From Candidatus Woodwardiibium gallinarum (GTDB taxonomy: Bacteria; Bacillota; Clostridia; Oscillospirales; CAG-382), in assembly GCA_904419545.1 (NCBI GenBank), contig CAJFRY010000008.1:1-60257 (forward strand): a DNA stretch of 60,257 nucleotides, in the 5' to 3' direction. Position 1 is the stretch's first letter. Each line of letters opens with the position of its first letter. Below are positions 1 to 7,623 of this stretch, piece after piece. Both the position numbers and the translations under genes were made by a program. Below the pieces are notes generated by a model that was not told the origin of the DNA, ran no database searches, and saw nothing but the letters and a program-made list of their open reading frames with translations.

Positions 1-22
1 ATACGCGCGCTTATCGCCGCCT

Positions 23-116
23 GCCAAAATCAGCGATTTTGGCGGCTCCCCTCGGCGCGCGGACTCGCTTCGCTCGTCAAAGAGGTGTTTTTTCGAAGGT
101 AAAGCCTCCGAAAAAA
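23..116. repeat. Two inverted repeats downstream of fabZ
   Basis: The 155 bases before fabZ hold no gene. Positions 23-31 and 35-43 form a perfect 9-bp stem (GCCAAAATC/GATTTTGGC) with a 3-base loop. Positions 88-99 and 105-116 form a 12-bp stem with one mismatch. Neither is followed by a clear T-run on the minus strand, so they are not classical terminators. They may be processing or stability elements at the end of, or between parts of, the fatty-acid operon. Confidence 0.5.
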
Positions 117-155
117 CGGATTCTATTTAAAATTGCTGACTTTTACAATTGGCAA

Positions 156-569
156 TTATTTCATCAGCGCAAAGGAGAACTCACCCTCCACGCATACGCT
201 GCCGTTTACGCTGCCCCTGACCTTGGCAAAGCAGAACGGGCCGACCTCGCGCACCGGTGTGCATTCAAAGTCGATTCTTTCGCCCGGCTTCACCTGCCGG
301 CGGAAGCGCACCTTGTTGATGCCGGCAAACAGCGGCGTCGAGCCTTTGACCTTATCCGCAAACAGCACGCAGCAGGTCTGCGCCGCCATTTCGCATTGAA
401 TAACGCCGGGCACAATCGGATTGCCGGGGAAATGGCCGTCAAGAAAGTATTCGTCCCCGCGCACCGTGTAGCTGCCGCGCGCTATCCCGTCCTCTCCGAC
501 GGCGGCCTCGTCCACGAGCAGCATCGGTTCTCGGTGGGGAAGGATCGTTTTCAGTTCGTCTCGGTTCAT
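156..569 (-). CDS. fabZ: 3-hydroxyacyl-ACP dehydratase FabZ
   Basis: It dehydrates 3-hydroxyacyl-ACP to trans-2-enoyl-ACP in cytosolic type II fatty acid synthesis. The 137-residue protein is a single hot-dog domain of normal length. The signature HFPGNPIVPGV starts at residue 46, giving catalytic His46, and Glu60 follows 14 residues later, as in the family. The ATG is preceded by GGGAG at 9 bases. It lies 18 bases after accB, the last gene of the operon visible here; in streptococci accC, accD and accA follow fabZ, but they would lie beyond the left edge if present. Confidence 0.95.
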   Translation of the reverse strand: MNRDELKTILPHREPMLLVDEAAVGEDGIARGSYTVRGDEYFLDGHFPGNPIVPGVIQCEMAAQTCCVLFADKVKGSTPLFAGINKVRFRRQVKPGERIDFECTPVREVGPFCFAKVRGSVNGSVCVEGEFSFALMK

Positions 570-587
570 CTGTTTTGACTCCCATAA

Positions 588-1010
588 TCAATTCTTCAGG
601 CGGAACAGCGGCTGCCCGTATTCCACAAGCTGTCCGTTTTCGGCCAGAACTGCTTCCACCTCGCCGTCGGCGTCGGCGGTCAGCTCGTTCATTACCTTCA
701 TCGCTTCAATGATGCAGAGCGTGTCGCCCTTCTTCACGCGGTCGCCGGTTTTTACGAAGGGGGCGCTGTCCGGCGTGGGGGAGGCGTAGAACACGCCCGC
801 CAGCGGCGACTTCACCGCGTGCCCGTTCTCGGGCGGTGCGGGTACGGCTGCCGGCACGGCCGTGGGAGTTGCAGACGGAGCTGACGCCTGTACAGGGGCG
901 TCGCAGGCGCGCTTGAGCGAGAGCGAAAAATCGCCCTCGGATACGTCCAGTGAGCCGAGCGAGGACGATTCAAACAAGCGGATGAGCGATTTGATTTTTT
1001 GAAGATCCAT
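588..1010 (-). CDS. accB: Biotin carboxyl carrier protein of acetyl-CoA carboxylase
   Basis: This is the carrier subunit of acetyl-CoA carboxylase, which holds the biotin that shuttles CO2 to acetyl-CoA to make malonyl-CoA. The 140-residue protein has an N-terminal conserved segment (1-35), a Pro/Ala-rich linker (about 38-62) and a biotinyl domain (about 65-140). The biotin-acceptor lysine is K105 in EAMKVMNE. A 252-base gap separates it from fabF upstream, larger than other gaps in the operon. Its ribosome-binding site is unusual: a perfect hairpin sits between the Shine-Dalgarno sequence and the ATG (separate entry). Confidence 0.95.
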   Translation of the reverse strand: MDLQKIKSLIRLFESSSLGSLDVSEGDFSLSLKRACDAPVQASAPSATPTAVPAAVPAPPENGHAVKSPLAGVFYASPTPDSAPFVKTGDRVKKGDTLCIIEAMKVMNELTADADGEVEAVLAENGQLVEYGQPLFRLKN

Positions 1011-1045
1011 AAATCATAGCTTTCGCACAGCGAAAGCCTCCTCCT
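1008..1045 (-). promoter_or_regulatory. accB ribosome-binding site with interposed hairpin
   Basis: On the minus strand a strong GGAGGAGG (1045-1037) is followed by a perfect 8-bp stem GCTTTCGC/GCGAAAGC with a 3-base loop (1037-1019), then 8 bases, then the ATG (1010). The linear distance from Shine-Dalgarno to ATG is too long, but with the hairpin folded the spacing becomes about 8 bases, the ideal value. The same GGAGG-hairpin combination occurs at 30121-30143. That folding brings the two sites together is inference. Confidence 0.6.
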
Positions 1046-1262
1046 TTCGGGATACGAAATGGTTCATACGAAAAACGCAATAAAATTGTAAGACAAAAAC
1101 TTTCAAAAATAATTATGTTCGGAAAAAGCCATTGCAAAACCCGATTATGCTTGTTTTTTGTGCAGTTTGAATTGCGTTTTAAGGGATTTGCCATCCGGCA
1201 AATCCTGCGGCTTTTTGTCGGGATGCAAAAGCCGCAGCTTGAAAGCTTTTTTGATCCGCCTG

Positions 1263-2495
1263 TCAGTCGAGCTTCTTAAACGCCAGCACGGCGTTATGGC
1301 CGCCGAAGCCGAGTGACGAGGAAATGGAAAAATCAACCGCCGATTTCCGCGCCTGGTTGGGAATATAGTCGAGATCGCATTCGGGGTCGGCGTCGCGATA
1401 GCCGACCGTCGGCGGCAGGACGCCGGTGTGCAGCGCAAGTACCGAAGCGATGGCTTCGACCGCACCGGCCGCGCCGAGCATATGGCCGGTCATCGATTTC
1501 GTGGAGCTGATCTGCGCGCGGTATGCCGCGTCGCCGAGCGCCTTTTTGACGGCGAGCGTTTCGACCTTGTCGTTCATCGGCGTGCTGGTGCCATGTGCGT
1601 TGATGTATACTTTGTCGGCGGAGGAGATTCCGGCCTGCTCGACGGCCAGAGCGAATGCACGGGCTGCGCCCTCCGCTTCGGGGTGCGGGGCGGTGATGTG
1701 ATATGCGTCGCAGGTATTGCCGTAGCCGACGACCTCGGCATAGATTTTCGCGTCCCGTGCGGCCGCATGCTCGTATTCCTCCAGAACCAGCATACCCGCG
1801 CCCTCGCCCATAACGAAGCCGCTGCGCTGTGCATCAAACGGAATCGAGGCGCGGTCGGGGTCGCTGCTTTCGCAGAGCGCCATGGAGTTGGTAAACCCGG
1901 CGACGGCCAGCGGGCAAATCGTGGCCTCGCTGCCGCCGGCGAGAATCGCGTCGGCATAGCCGTATGCAATGGCGCGGAAAGCCTCGCCCACCGTGTTGGA
2001 GGAGGTGGCGCAGGCTGTCACGACCGGCAGCGTCGGACCCTTTGCAGCGAAGCGGATGGCGATCGTACCGGCAGCCATGTTGGAAATCATCATCGGAATA
2101 AAAAAGGGCGACACACGGCTTGGGCCGCGCTCCTGCAGCTTGAGCGTTTCGTTGACGAACGTGGTGATCCCGCCGATGCCCGACCCGACGTAAACGCCGA
2201 GCCGCTCGGGCGCGATTTTTCCTTCGATGCCGCTGTCGGTTATCGCCTGCACCGCCGCGCCCATCGCATACTGCGCGAACAGATCGGTGCGGCGCATTTC
2301 GCTCTTGTCGGTGTAATAGTCGGCGGGCGAAAAATCCTTTACCTCCGCCGCAAGCGTAGCCTTGAAGTCCGCCGTGTCAAACCGCGTGATCGGCGCAATG
2401 CCGTGCCGGCCTGCGGTGAGCGAATCCCAAAAGTCGTTTATGTCTTTGCCGACCGGGGTAATGGCGCCCAGGCCGGTCACAACTACTCTTCTCAT
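1263..2495 (-). CDS. fabF: 3-oxoacyl-ACP synthase II FabF
   Basis: This is the elongating beta-ketoacyl-ACP synthase, condensing acyl-ACP with malonyl-ACP. The thiolase-fold protein has 410 residues from the ATG at 2495, the usual length; a TTG six codons upstream is possible, but GGAG sits about 8 bases before this ATG. Catalytic Cys162 (TACATSS), His301 (NAHGTSTPMND), Lys333 and His338 (GHMLGAAGAVE) are all present. It starts 14 bases after fabG. Confidence 0.96.
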   Translation of the reverse strand: MRRVVVTGLGAITPVGKDINDFWDSLTAGRHGIAPITRFDTADFKATLAAEVKDFSPADYYTDKSEMRRTDLFAQYAMGAAVQAITDSGIEGKIAPERLGVYVGSGIGGITTFVNETLKLQERGPSRVSPFFIPMMISNMAAGTIAIRFAAKGPTLPVVTACATSSNTVGEAFRAIAYGYADAILAGGSEATICPLAVAGFTNSMALCESSDPDRASIPFDAQRSGFVMGEGAGMLVLEEYEHAAARDAKIYAEVVGYGNTCDAYHITAPHPEAEGAARAFALAVEQAGISSADKVYINAHGTSTPMNDKVETLAVKKALGDAAYRAQISSTKSMTGHMLGAAGAVEAIASVLALHTGVLPPTVGYRDADPECDLDYIPNQARKSAVDFSISSSLGFGGHNAVLAFKKLD

Positions 2496-2509
2496 ATGCG
2501 TCTCCGTTT

Positions 2510-3253
2510 TCAAATATACAGGCCGCCGTCGACCTTGATGACCTCGCCGGTGATGTAATCCGCACCGGCGGACGCCAGAAACAACGCCAGCGCGGCGACG
2601 TCCTCGGGCTTTCCCATGCGCTTGGCGGGAATGGCGTTTGCCGCCGCCTCCAGCGCGGGCGCGGGCATGGCCGCCGTCATCTCGGTTTCGATAAATCCGG
2701 GCGCGATGGCGTTGCAGGTAATCCCGCGCGAGGCGTATTCCTTCGCGAGTGTTTTCGTCAGACCGATCAGCCCGGCTTTCGAGGCGGCATAGTTTGCCTG
2801 CCCGGGATTTCCCATCAGGCCGGAAACCGAACTGATATTGATGATTTTTCCGCTCTTGGCGCGCGCCATCGAGCGGCAGACCGCTTTGCAGGTGTTGAAC
2901 GCACCCTTGAGGTTGACGGCCAGCACGCGGTCGAAGTCCTCCTCGGTCATTTGCAGCAGCAGCTTGTCACGGGTGACGCCCGCATTGTTGACGAGAATGT
3001 CGATGCGGCCGAATTCCTCGCCGATCTGCTTGAACACCGCCTCGACCTGTGCGAAGTCCGCCACATCGCATTTATAGGCGGCCGCGTGCACGCCGAAGGC
3101 TTGCGCCTTGGCGACAACCTCGGCCGCGCGTTCGCCCGCGCCGGCGTAAAGGACGGCGACATTCGCGCCGTTTTCCGAAAATTTTTCCGCAATGGCCGCG
3201 CCGATGCCGCGCGAGCCGCCGGTGACGACCGCCGTTTTGCCTTTCAGAAGCAT
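2510..3253 (-). CDS. fabG: 3-oxoacyl-ACP reductase FabG
   Basis: An NADPH-dependent short-chain dehydrogenase that reduces 3-oxoacyl-ACP. The 247-residue protein has the Rossmann motif TGGSRGIG (11-18), NNAG (89-92), and the catalytic Ser142, Tyr155 and Lys159 (YAASK). The ATG at 3253 is preceded by AAAGGA at 9 bases. Length and motifs fit FabG, and the operon context makes the assignment secure among the many short-chain dehydrogenases. Confidence 0.96.
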   Translation of the reverse strand: MLLKGKTAVVTGGSRGIGAAIAEKFSENGANVAVLYAGAGERAAEVVAKAQAFGVHAAAYKCDVADFAQVEAVFKQIGEEFGRIDILVNNAGVTRDKLLLQMTEEDFDRVLAVNLKGAFNTCKAVCRSMARAKSGKIINISSVSGLMGNPGQANYAASKAGLIGLTKTLAKEYASRGITCNAIAPGFIETEMTAAMPAPALEAAANAIPAKRMGKPEDVAALALFLASAGADYITGEVIKVDGGLYI

Positions 3254-3271
3254 AAGCTGTGGTCCTTTCCG

Positions 3272-4198
3272 TTATTTTTCGTTGTGTGCCTGCGCCGCCT
3301 GCACGCAGAGAGAAAGCGTTTCGGCGTTCTCAACGTTGAAAACCTGCGCTTCCGGCAAGATGCGCCGGATCAGTCCCGACAAAACTTTCCCCGGGCCGAC
3401 CTCGCAGAAGAAGTCGGCGCCTGCGGCAGCCATGTTCCGCACGGTTTCTTCCCAGCGCACGGGACTTTTTACCTGGGCGGCCAAAAGGCCGCGCAGATCG
3501 CCCGCGTAGGGCTGCGCAGTCAAATTGGCGTACAGCGGGATCGACGGCTCGCGCAGCTTTACGTCTGCAAGATATTCACCCAGACCGTCCGACGCCTCTG
3601 CCATAAACGGCGAGTGGAACGCGCCGCTGACCGCCAGCGGGACTGCACGGCCGCCGTTTTCGGCTACAGCTTTGATGAATGCGGGCATTTCGTCACTGTC
3701 GCCGGCGACGGTGAGCTGGCCGGCGCAGTTGTAGTTGACGGGATAGACATGCGCAAAGGACGCGCACAAGGCTTCTACCTTTTCATTCGGCAGCCGCAGG
3801 ACGGCGGCCATTGAGCCGCTGTGCTTCTCTGCGCAGGCCTGCATCAGAGCGCCGCGGCGGACGACGAGCCGAAACGCGTCCTCCGTGCAGAGCATTTCCG
3901 TGAAAGCGGCCGCCGCCACCTCGCCGAGCGAAAAGCCAGCCGCCATTGCCGGCTGCACACCGCGTTCACGGAGCGCCTGTGCGCAGGCAAGATCGGTGGC
4001 GAACATCGCCGGCTGGGTGTTTTCAGTGACCGAAAGCGCAGCCTTGTCGCCGGTAAAGCAGAGGTCGGACGTGCCGGGCCGAATTCGGTCGCACAGCTCG
4101 TAGACGGCGCGCGCGGCGGGCGAGCTTTCGTACAGCTCGCGCCCCATGCCCGTATACTGCGCGCCCTGCCCGGCGAACACGAAGGCTATTTTTCCCAT
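3272..4198 (-). CDS. fabD: Malonyl-CoA:ACP transacylase FabD
   Basis: It transfers malonyl groups from CoA to ACP, supplying extender units. The 308-residue protein begins FAGQGAQ, has the nucleophile Ser90 in GFSLGE (commonly GHSLG; here Phe replaces His) and catalytic His195 in GAFHSPFM. The ATG at 4198 was chosen because it has AAAGGA upstream and gives the standard length; the frame stays open upstream into fabK. It overlaps the end of fabK by 13 bases, suggesting coupled translation. Confidence 0.95.
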   Translation of the reverse strand: MGKIAFVFAGQGAQYTGMGRELYESSPAARAVYELCDRIRPGTSDLCFTGDKAALSVTENTQPAMFATDLACAQALRERGVQPAMAAGFSLGEVAAAAFTEMLCTEDAFRLVVRRGALMQACAEKHSGSMAAVLRLPNEKVEALCASFAHVYPVNYNCAGQLTVAGDSDEMPAFIKAVAENGGRAVPLAVSGAFHSPFMAEASDGLGEYLADVKLREPSIPLYANLTAQPYAGDLRGLLAAQVKSPVRWEETVRNMAAAGADFFCEVGPGKVLSGLIRRILPEAQVFNVENAETLSLCVQAAQAHNEK

Positions 4199-5133
4199 AT
4201 TTTTGTCCTTTCGAGAACGTCCTCGGCCTGCGTGAACAGCTCGCGGATGATTTCCGCACAGGTCTGCTCGCGGTCGACCATCCCCGCAATCTGTCCGCAC
4301 ATAAACGAGCCGCCGGCCGTGTCGCCGTCAAGGACGGCCTTGCGCAGCGCGCCGACGCCGAGCTTTTCGAACTCCTCGGCAGTGATGCCGGGCTTGTATT
4401 CGTTTTCAGCCAGCATACGCGAAAAATCATTTTTCAGACAGCGCACGGGATGGCCGAAGCGCTTGCCGGTAGTCATTGTATCGATGTCGCGCGCGGCGAG
4501 CACCTTGTTTTTATAGTTTTGGTGGATGGTGCATTCCTTGGCGACGAGGAACCGCGTACCGAGCTGAACGCCGCAGGCGCCGAGCATGAAAGCCGCCGCA
4601 ACGCCGCGTCCGTCGCCGATGCCGCCGGCTGCGATGACGGGGATTTCCACCGCGTCGCAGACCTGCGGCACCAGTGCCATCGTCGTCAGGTCGCCCACAT
4701 GGCCGCCCGATTCGCCGCCTTCGGCAATCACCGCGGAAGCGCCGCGCCGTGCGACCATTTTCGCCAGCGCGACCGACGGGACCACGGGAATCACCTTGAC
4801 GTCCGCTGCCAGCCAGCCTTCCATGTATTTGGAGGGGTTGCCTGCGCCGGTCGTGACCACGGGAATACGCTCTTCGGCGATGACCGCCGCGACCTCATCG
4901 GCAAACGGGCTCATCAGCATCACATTCACACCGAAGGGCTTTTCGGTCAGCGCGCGGCATTTGGATATCTCCGCGCGGAGCTGATCGGCGTTCGAATTCA
5001 TCGCCGCGATGATGCCCAGCCCGCCCGCGTTGGACACGGCCGAGGCGAGCGAGGCGTTGGCTACCCAAGCCATGCCGCCCTGAAAGATCGGGTATTCAAT
5101 TCCGACCAGCTCGCACAGTCTGTTGCTTGCCAT
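4186..5133 (-). CDS. fabK: FMN-dependent enoyl-ACP reductase FabK
   Basis: It catalyses the last reduction of each elongation cycle. FabK is the flavin-dependent enoyl reductase of many Firmicutes, unrelated to FabI and insensitive to triclosan. The 315-residue TIM-barrel protein of the nitronate-monooxygenase-like family starts near PIFQGGMAWV and has the phosphate-binding segment IAAGGIGDGRG and GVQLGTRFL. Its start overlaps the acpP stop (TAATG). No FabI is visible, so FabK is probably the main enoyl reductase. Confidence 0.93.
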   Translation of the reverse strand: MASNRLCELVGIEYPIFQGGMAWVANASLASAVSNAGGLGIIAAMNSNADQLRAEISKCRALTEKPFGVNVMLMSPFADEVAAVIAEERIPVVTTGAGNPSKYMEGWLAADVKVIPVVPSVALAKMVARRGASAVIAEGGESGGHVGDLTTMALVPQVCDAVEIPVIAAGGIGDGRGVAAAFMLGACGVQLGTRFLVAKECTIHQNYKNKVLAARDIDTMTTGKRFGHPVRCLKNDFSRMLAENEYKPGITAEEFEKLGVGALRKAVLDGDTAGGSFMCGQIAGMVDREQTCAEIIRELFTQAEDVLERTKIWEK

Positions 5134-5354
5134 TACGCGAGCTTCTCTTCGATGTATTTCGTAATGTCGCCTACGGTCTTGAGGTTTTCGTTCATCTCGA
5201 TGGTCACGCCGAATTCGTCCTCCAGACTCATGACCAGCTCGGCTACGTCGAGCGAGTCGAGCGACAGCTCCGCGAAGGTCGTTTCGGGCTTGATCGTAGA
5301 TGCGTCCGCTCCGTTGTAATCCGCAAGGATCGCAATGACTTTTTCCAGTACCAT
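5133..5354 (-). CDS. acpP: Acyl carrier protein
   Basis: The small acidic carrier of the growing fatty acyl chain. The 73-residue protein is a four-helix carrier with the phosphopantetheine-attachment serine S34 in LSLDSLDVAEL. The ATG at 5354 has GGAGG about 10 bases upstream; an earlier in-frame start would add 14 residues not typical of ACP. Its stop overlaps the fabK start by one base. The position between fabH and fabK is the classical Firmicute order. Confidence 0.95.
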   Translation of the reverse strand: MVLEKVIAILADYNGADASTIKPETTFAELSLDSLDVAELVMSLEDEFGVTIEMNENLKTVGDITKYIEEKLA

Positions 5355-5374
5355 GATGTGTTTGCCTCCAAAAA

Positions 5375-6346
5375 TTAGTTTTTTGATGTATGCCACCTCA
5401 GCAGGCAGGTCCCCGTCGTCAGCCCGGCGCCGAAGCCGCAGAGCACGACCGTTTCGCCGTCCGCAAGGGTGCCGGCGCGGTTGAGCTCGTCAAGCAGGAT
5501 GGGGATGCTTGCAGATGAAGTGTTGCCGTAACGTTCGATGCTGTGCGGCACCTTTTCGGGCGGCTGCTTCAGCTTGCGCCGCGCCGATTCAAGGATGCGC
5601 AGATTGGCCTGGTGCAGCACGTAGTGGCCGACGTCGTCGGGCGTCAGCCCATGCGAGGTGAGAATCTTCCCGATCTCGGTCGTGATGGCGGAGACGGCGA
5701 AGATGTAGATTTCCTGTCCGTTCATCCGCAGAGAAAAGCAATTATGCGTATTTTCGAATGGCGAGTCGTCCCCGCGGATACCGACCGAGATGTGCTCGGC
5801 GCCCGGCGAGACCGTCAGCCGGATGCCCAGCAGTCCGTCGCCCGGCTCCAGCACCGCCGCGCCCGCGCCGTCTCCGAACAGCACGCAGGTCGAGCGGTCG
5901 CCCCAATCGAGCAGGCGAGACATCGCCTCCGCCGAAATGACGAGCGCTTTTGTCGCCTTGCCCGCGCGGAAGTAGGAATCGGCCGCATCCAGCGCGTAAA
6001 GAAAGCCGCAGCAGGCCATATTGATGTCCAGCATCTGCGTGCAGCGCGACAGCCCCAGCTCGCCGGCGACAAGACAGCTCAGCGATGGGCTGATGTAGTC
6101 GCCCTGTAAGGTCGTTACAAGCAGCAGGTCGATTTCGTCGGGCGAGGCGCCGGCGTTTTCCAGCGCGTTCCGACCCGCAGCCGCAGTCAATTCGAGCAGC
6201 GTCTCGTGCGTCAGCACGCGGCGTTCACGGATACCCGTGCGCGACGAAATCCACTCGTCGCTTGTCTCCATCATCGTGGAAAGCTCGTCGTTCGTCACTG
6301 TCCGCTCAGGGACGGCGCGCCCGGTCCCGGTTATGGTAAAGCTCAT
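5375..6346 (-). CDS. fabH: 3-oxoacyl-ACP synthase III FabH
   Basis: It starts fatty acid synthesis by condensing acyl-CoA with malonyl-ACP, so its substrate choice sets straight versus branched chains. The 323-residue thiolase-fold protein has active-site Cys112 (MACCGF), His245 (HQANLR) and Asn275 (YGNTSS). GGAG lies 7 bases before the ATG at 6346. It follows fabT by 27 bases. Confidence 0.95.
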   Translation of the reverse strand: MSFTITGTGRAVPERTVTNDELSTMMETSDEWISSRTGIRERRVLTHETLLELTAAAGRNALENAGASPDEIDLLLVTTLQGDYISPSLSCLVAGELGLSRCTQMLDINMACCGFLYALDAADSYFRAGKATKALVISAEAMSRLLDWGDRSTCVLFGDGAGAAVLEPGDGLLGIRLTVSPGAEHISVGIRGDDSPFENTHNCFSLRMNGQEIYIFAVSAITTEIGKILTSHGLTPDDVGHYVLHQANLRILESARRKLKQPPEKVPHSIERYGNTSSASIPILLDELNRAGTLADGETVVLCGFGAGLTTGTCLLRWHTSKN

Positions 6347-6373
6347 ATCTTGTCTCCGTTCCGCCCGCCCCGG

Positions 6374-6859
6374 TTATTTCCGCGGGGTGAGCAGCTTTTT
6401 TCGGTAAAAATAGTTGTTTCTGCGGAAGAAGCTGTTCAGCTTCTCCAGCGCGTGGATGAGGACCGCCAGCTCTTCGTCGGTGAATTCCAGACTGATGCAG
6501 CGCACAAGATTGGTATGAAAGTAGCGGTGCCCCGCGCTGATCTTGCGCCCTTCGCGCGTGAGCTTGACATAGACCATCCGCCCGTCCTCGGCGCCCTTTT
6601 CCTTGATGAGGAAGCCCTTGTGCACGAGCTTGTTGACCCCCACCGTCACCGAAGCGAGCGTAATGGACAACTCGGCGGCAATCTGGCTGATGGTTATGCC
6701 GTGTTCGCCGCCGCGCGCCACCGCTTCAATCAAATTGGACTCGCTGGTGGAAATGCTGCTGCCATGCGCCGCATTCAGTGAGTTCTCTTCAATTTTGCGC
6801 ACTGCTTCAAACGCTTCGGTAAGTTCCTCGGTCAGCCGCCGTGCGTATCGGACGTCCAT
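6374..6859 (-). CDS. fabT: MarR-family regulator, FabT-like
   Basis: A winged-helix repressor expected to control the fatty-acid genes behind it. The 161-residue protein has the MarR layout: helical N-terminus, HTH around residues 55-85 (ISQIAAELSITLASVTVGVNK) and wing (EKGAEDGRMVYVKLT). The ATG at 6859 has GGAGGT 7 bases upstream; a GTG three codons earlier is less favoured. It is first in the operon, as fabT is in streptococci and lactococci, where it responds to acyl-ACP. Three palindromes lie in its own leader, consistent with autoregulation. The name rests on position rather than sequence identity. Confidence 0.8.
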   Translation of the reverse strand: MDVRYARRLTEELTEAFEAVRKIEENSLNAAHGSSISTSESNLIEAVARGGEHGITISQIAAELSITLASVTVGVNKLVHKGFLIKEKGAEDGRMVYVKLTREGRKISAGHRYFHTNLVRCISLEFTDEELAVLIHALEKLNSFFRRNNYFYRKKLLTPRK

Positions 6860-6939
6860 TCTCCGCACCTCCTCCGCATCCGTGCACTGTGGGTATAAGG
6901 CTCTTTTACAGACTTACGGCAATTTGGCCGCAGCAAGTT

Positions 6940-6985
6940 GTATTGCAGCGATACATTGCGGCAACGTATTGCTTAGATAGTCTAA
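6940..6985 (-). promoter_or_regulatory. Cluster of dyad operators for the fab operon
   Basis: Three palindromes lie immediately downstream of the fab promoter: 6973-6985 (TTAGA-3-TCTAA, around the expected start of transcription), 6951-6969 (ATACATTGCGGCAACGTAT, one mismatched pair) and 6940-6954 (GTATTGCAGCGATAC, one mismatched pair), the last two sharing ATAC. This is the expected place for a MarR-type repressor such as the first gene of the operon. Binding is inferred. Confidence 0.65.
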
Positions 6986-6988
6986 CAA

Positions 6989-7017
6989 ATTATATCACCC
7001 GACTGCGCACTTGTCAA
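6989..7017 (-). promoter_or_regulatory. Consensus sigma-A promoter of the fab operon
   Basis: On the minus strand TTGACA (7017-7012) is separated by exactly 17 bases from TATAAT (6994-6989). Both hexamers match consensus. Transcription should start near 6982, leaving a leader of about 120 bases before fabT. Confidence 0.85.
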
Positions 7018-7195
7018 CAGCAGAGCGTGCATTCTTACAGTTTGTTCATAGTTTGACTGCGGAATGCGGTGAAAAAACGCGTGCTTTGGCAAATGGATGC
7101 GAAAGCGCGCGCATAACGATTCTCGGGAAGCGGATTTGCGCAGAATAAACGACTGCGGCTTTTTTATCCGGCAGAATGTTTATTATATAATGATA

Positions 7196-7345
7196 CCGCC
7201 TGAAGAAACTGCAACGCGGTTTCTTCAGGCGGCAGGAGCCAAATTTTATAAAATCGGCTCTTTTTAGCCGATTTTATGGAATTCCGGATATTATAACATT
7301 GTGACCGTGCGTATTCCCGCAGGGGTGTTGCTTCGCTCCTGCGGG
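7196..7345. repeat. Cluster of three long inverted repeats
   Basis: The stretch 7018-7544 carries no convincing gene. It holds a perfect 14-bp stem (7196-7209/7219-7232), a perfect 12-bp stem with a 6-base loop (7248-7259/7266-7277; ATAAAATCGGCT arm) and a perfect 8-bp stem (7316-7323/7338-7345). They sit between the terminator of the first surface gene and the divergently located fab promoter. They may be terminators, transcript-stability elements or small-repeat insertions. Confidence 0.55.
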
Positions 7346-7544
7346 AGATGCAGTTTTTGCACAAATTTGTGAAAAAATGCACTTGAACAAAGCCGTTGTG
7401 TTTTGAAATCCTTGAGTTTCAAGGGGCGCTTTGTTCGGTGCGCATGATTATGGGAACCGGCGCCGTCTTGCCGCATATGGAATGCGTGCATATGGCGCGT
7501 GAACGCTTTGACCTGCATTTTTATTGTATAGCCGTTTTTTGCAA

Positions 7545-7580
7545 CAAAAAAACCGGCGGGTGCATTGCACCCGCCGGTTT
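7545..7580 (-). terminator. Intrinsic terminator of the first surface-protein gene
   Basis: A perfect 14-bp stem (AAACCGGCGGGTGC/GCACCCGCCGGTTT) with a 3-base loop is followed on the minus strand by a run of seven T. It lies about 45 bases after the stop of the gene at 7624. Confidence 0.9.
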
Positions 7581-7623
7581 CGGCTGTCTCTTATCGAGAC
7601 GGACGCCCTTTTACGTTAAGCGT

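Noticed and set aside
23-116. Hairpins after fabZ as intrinsic terminators
   Set aside because: Neither is followed by a T-run on the minus strand, so they are listed only as inverted repeats.
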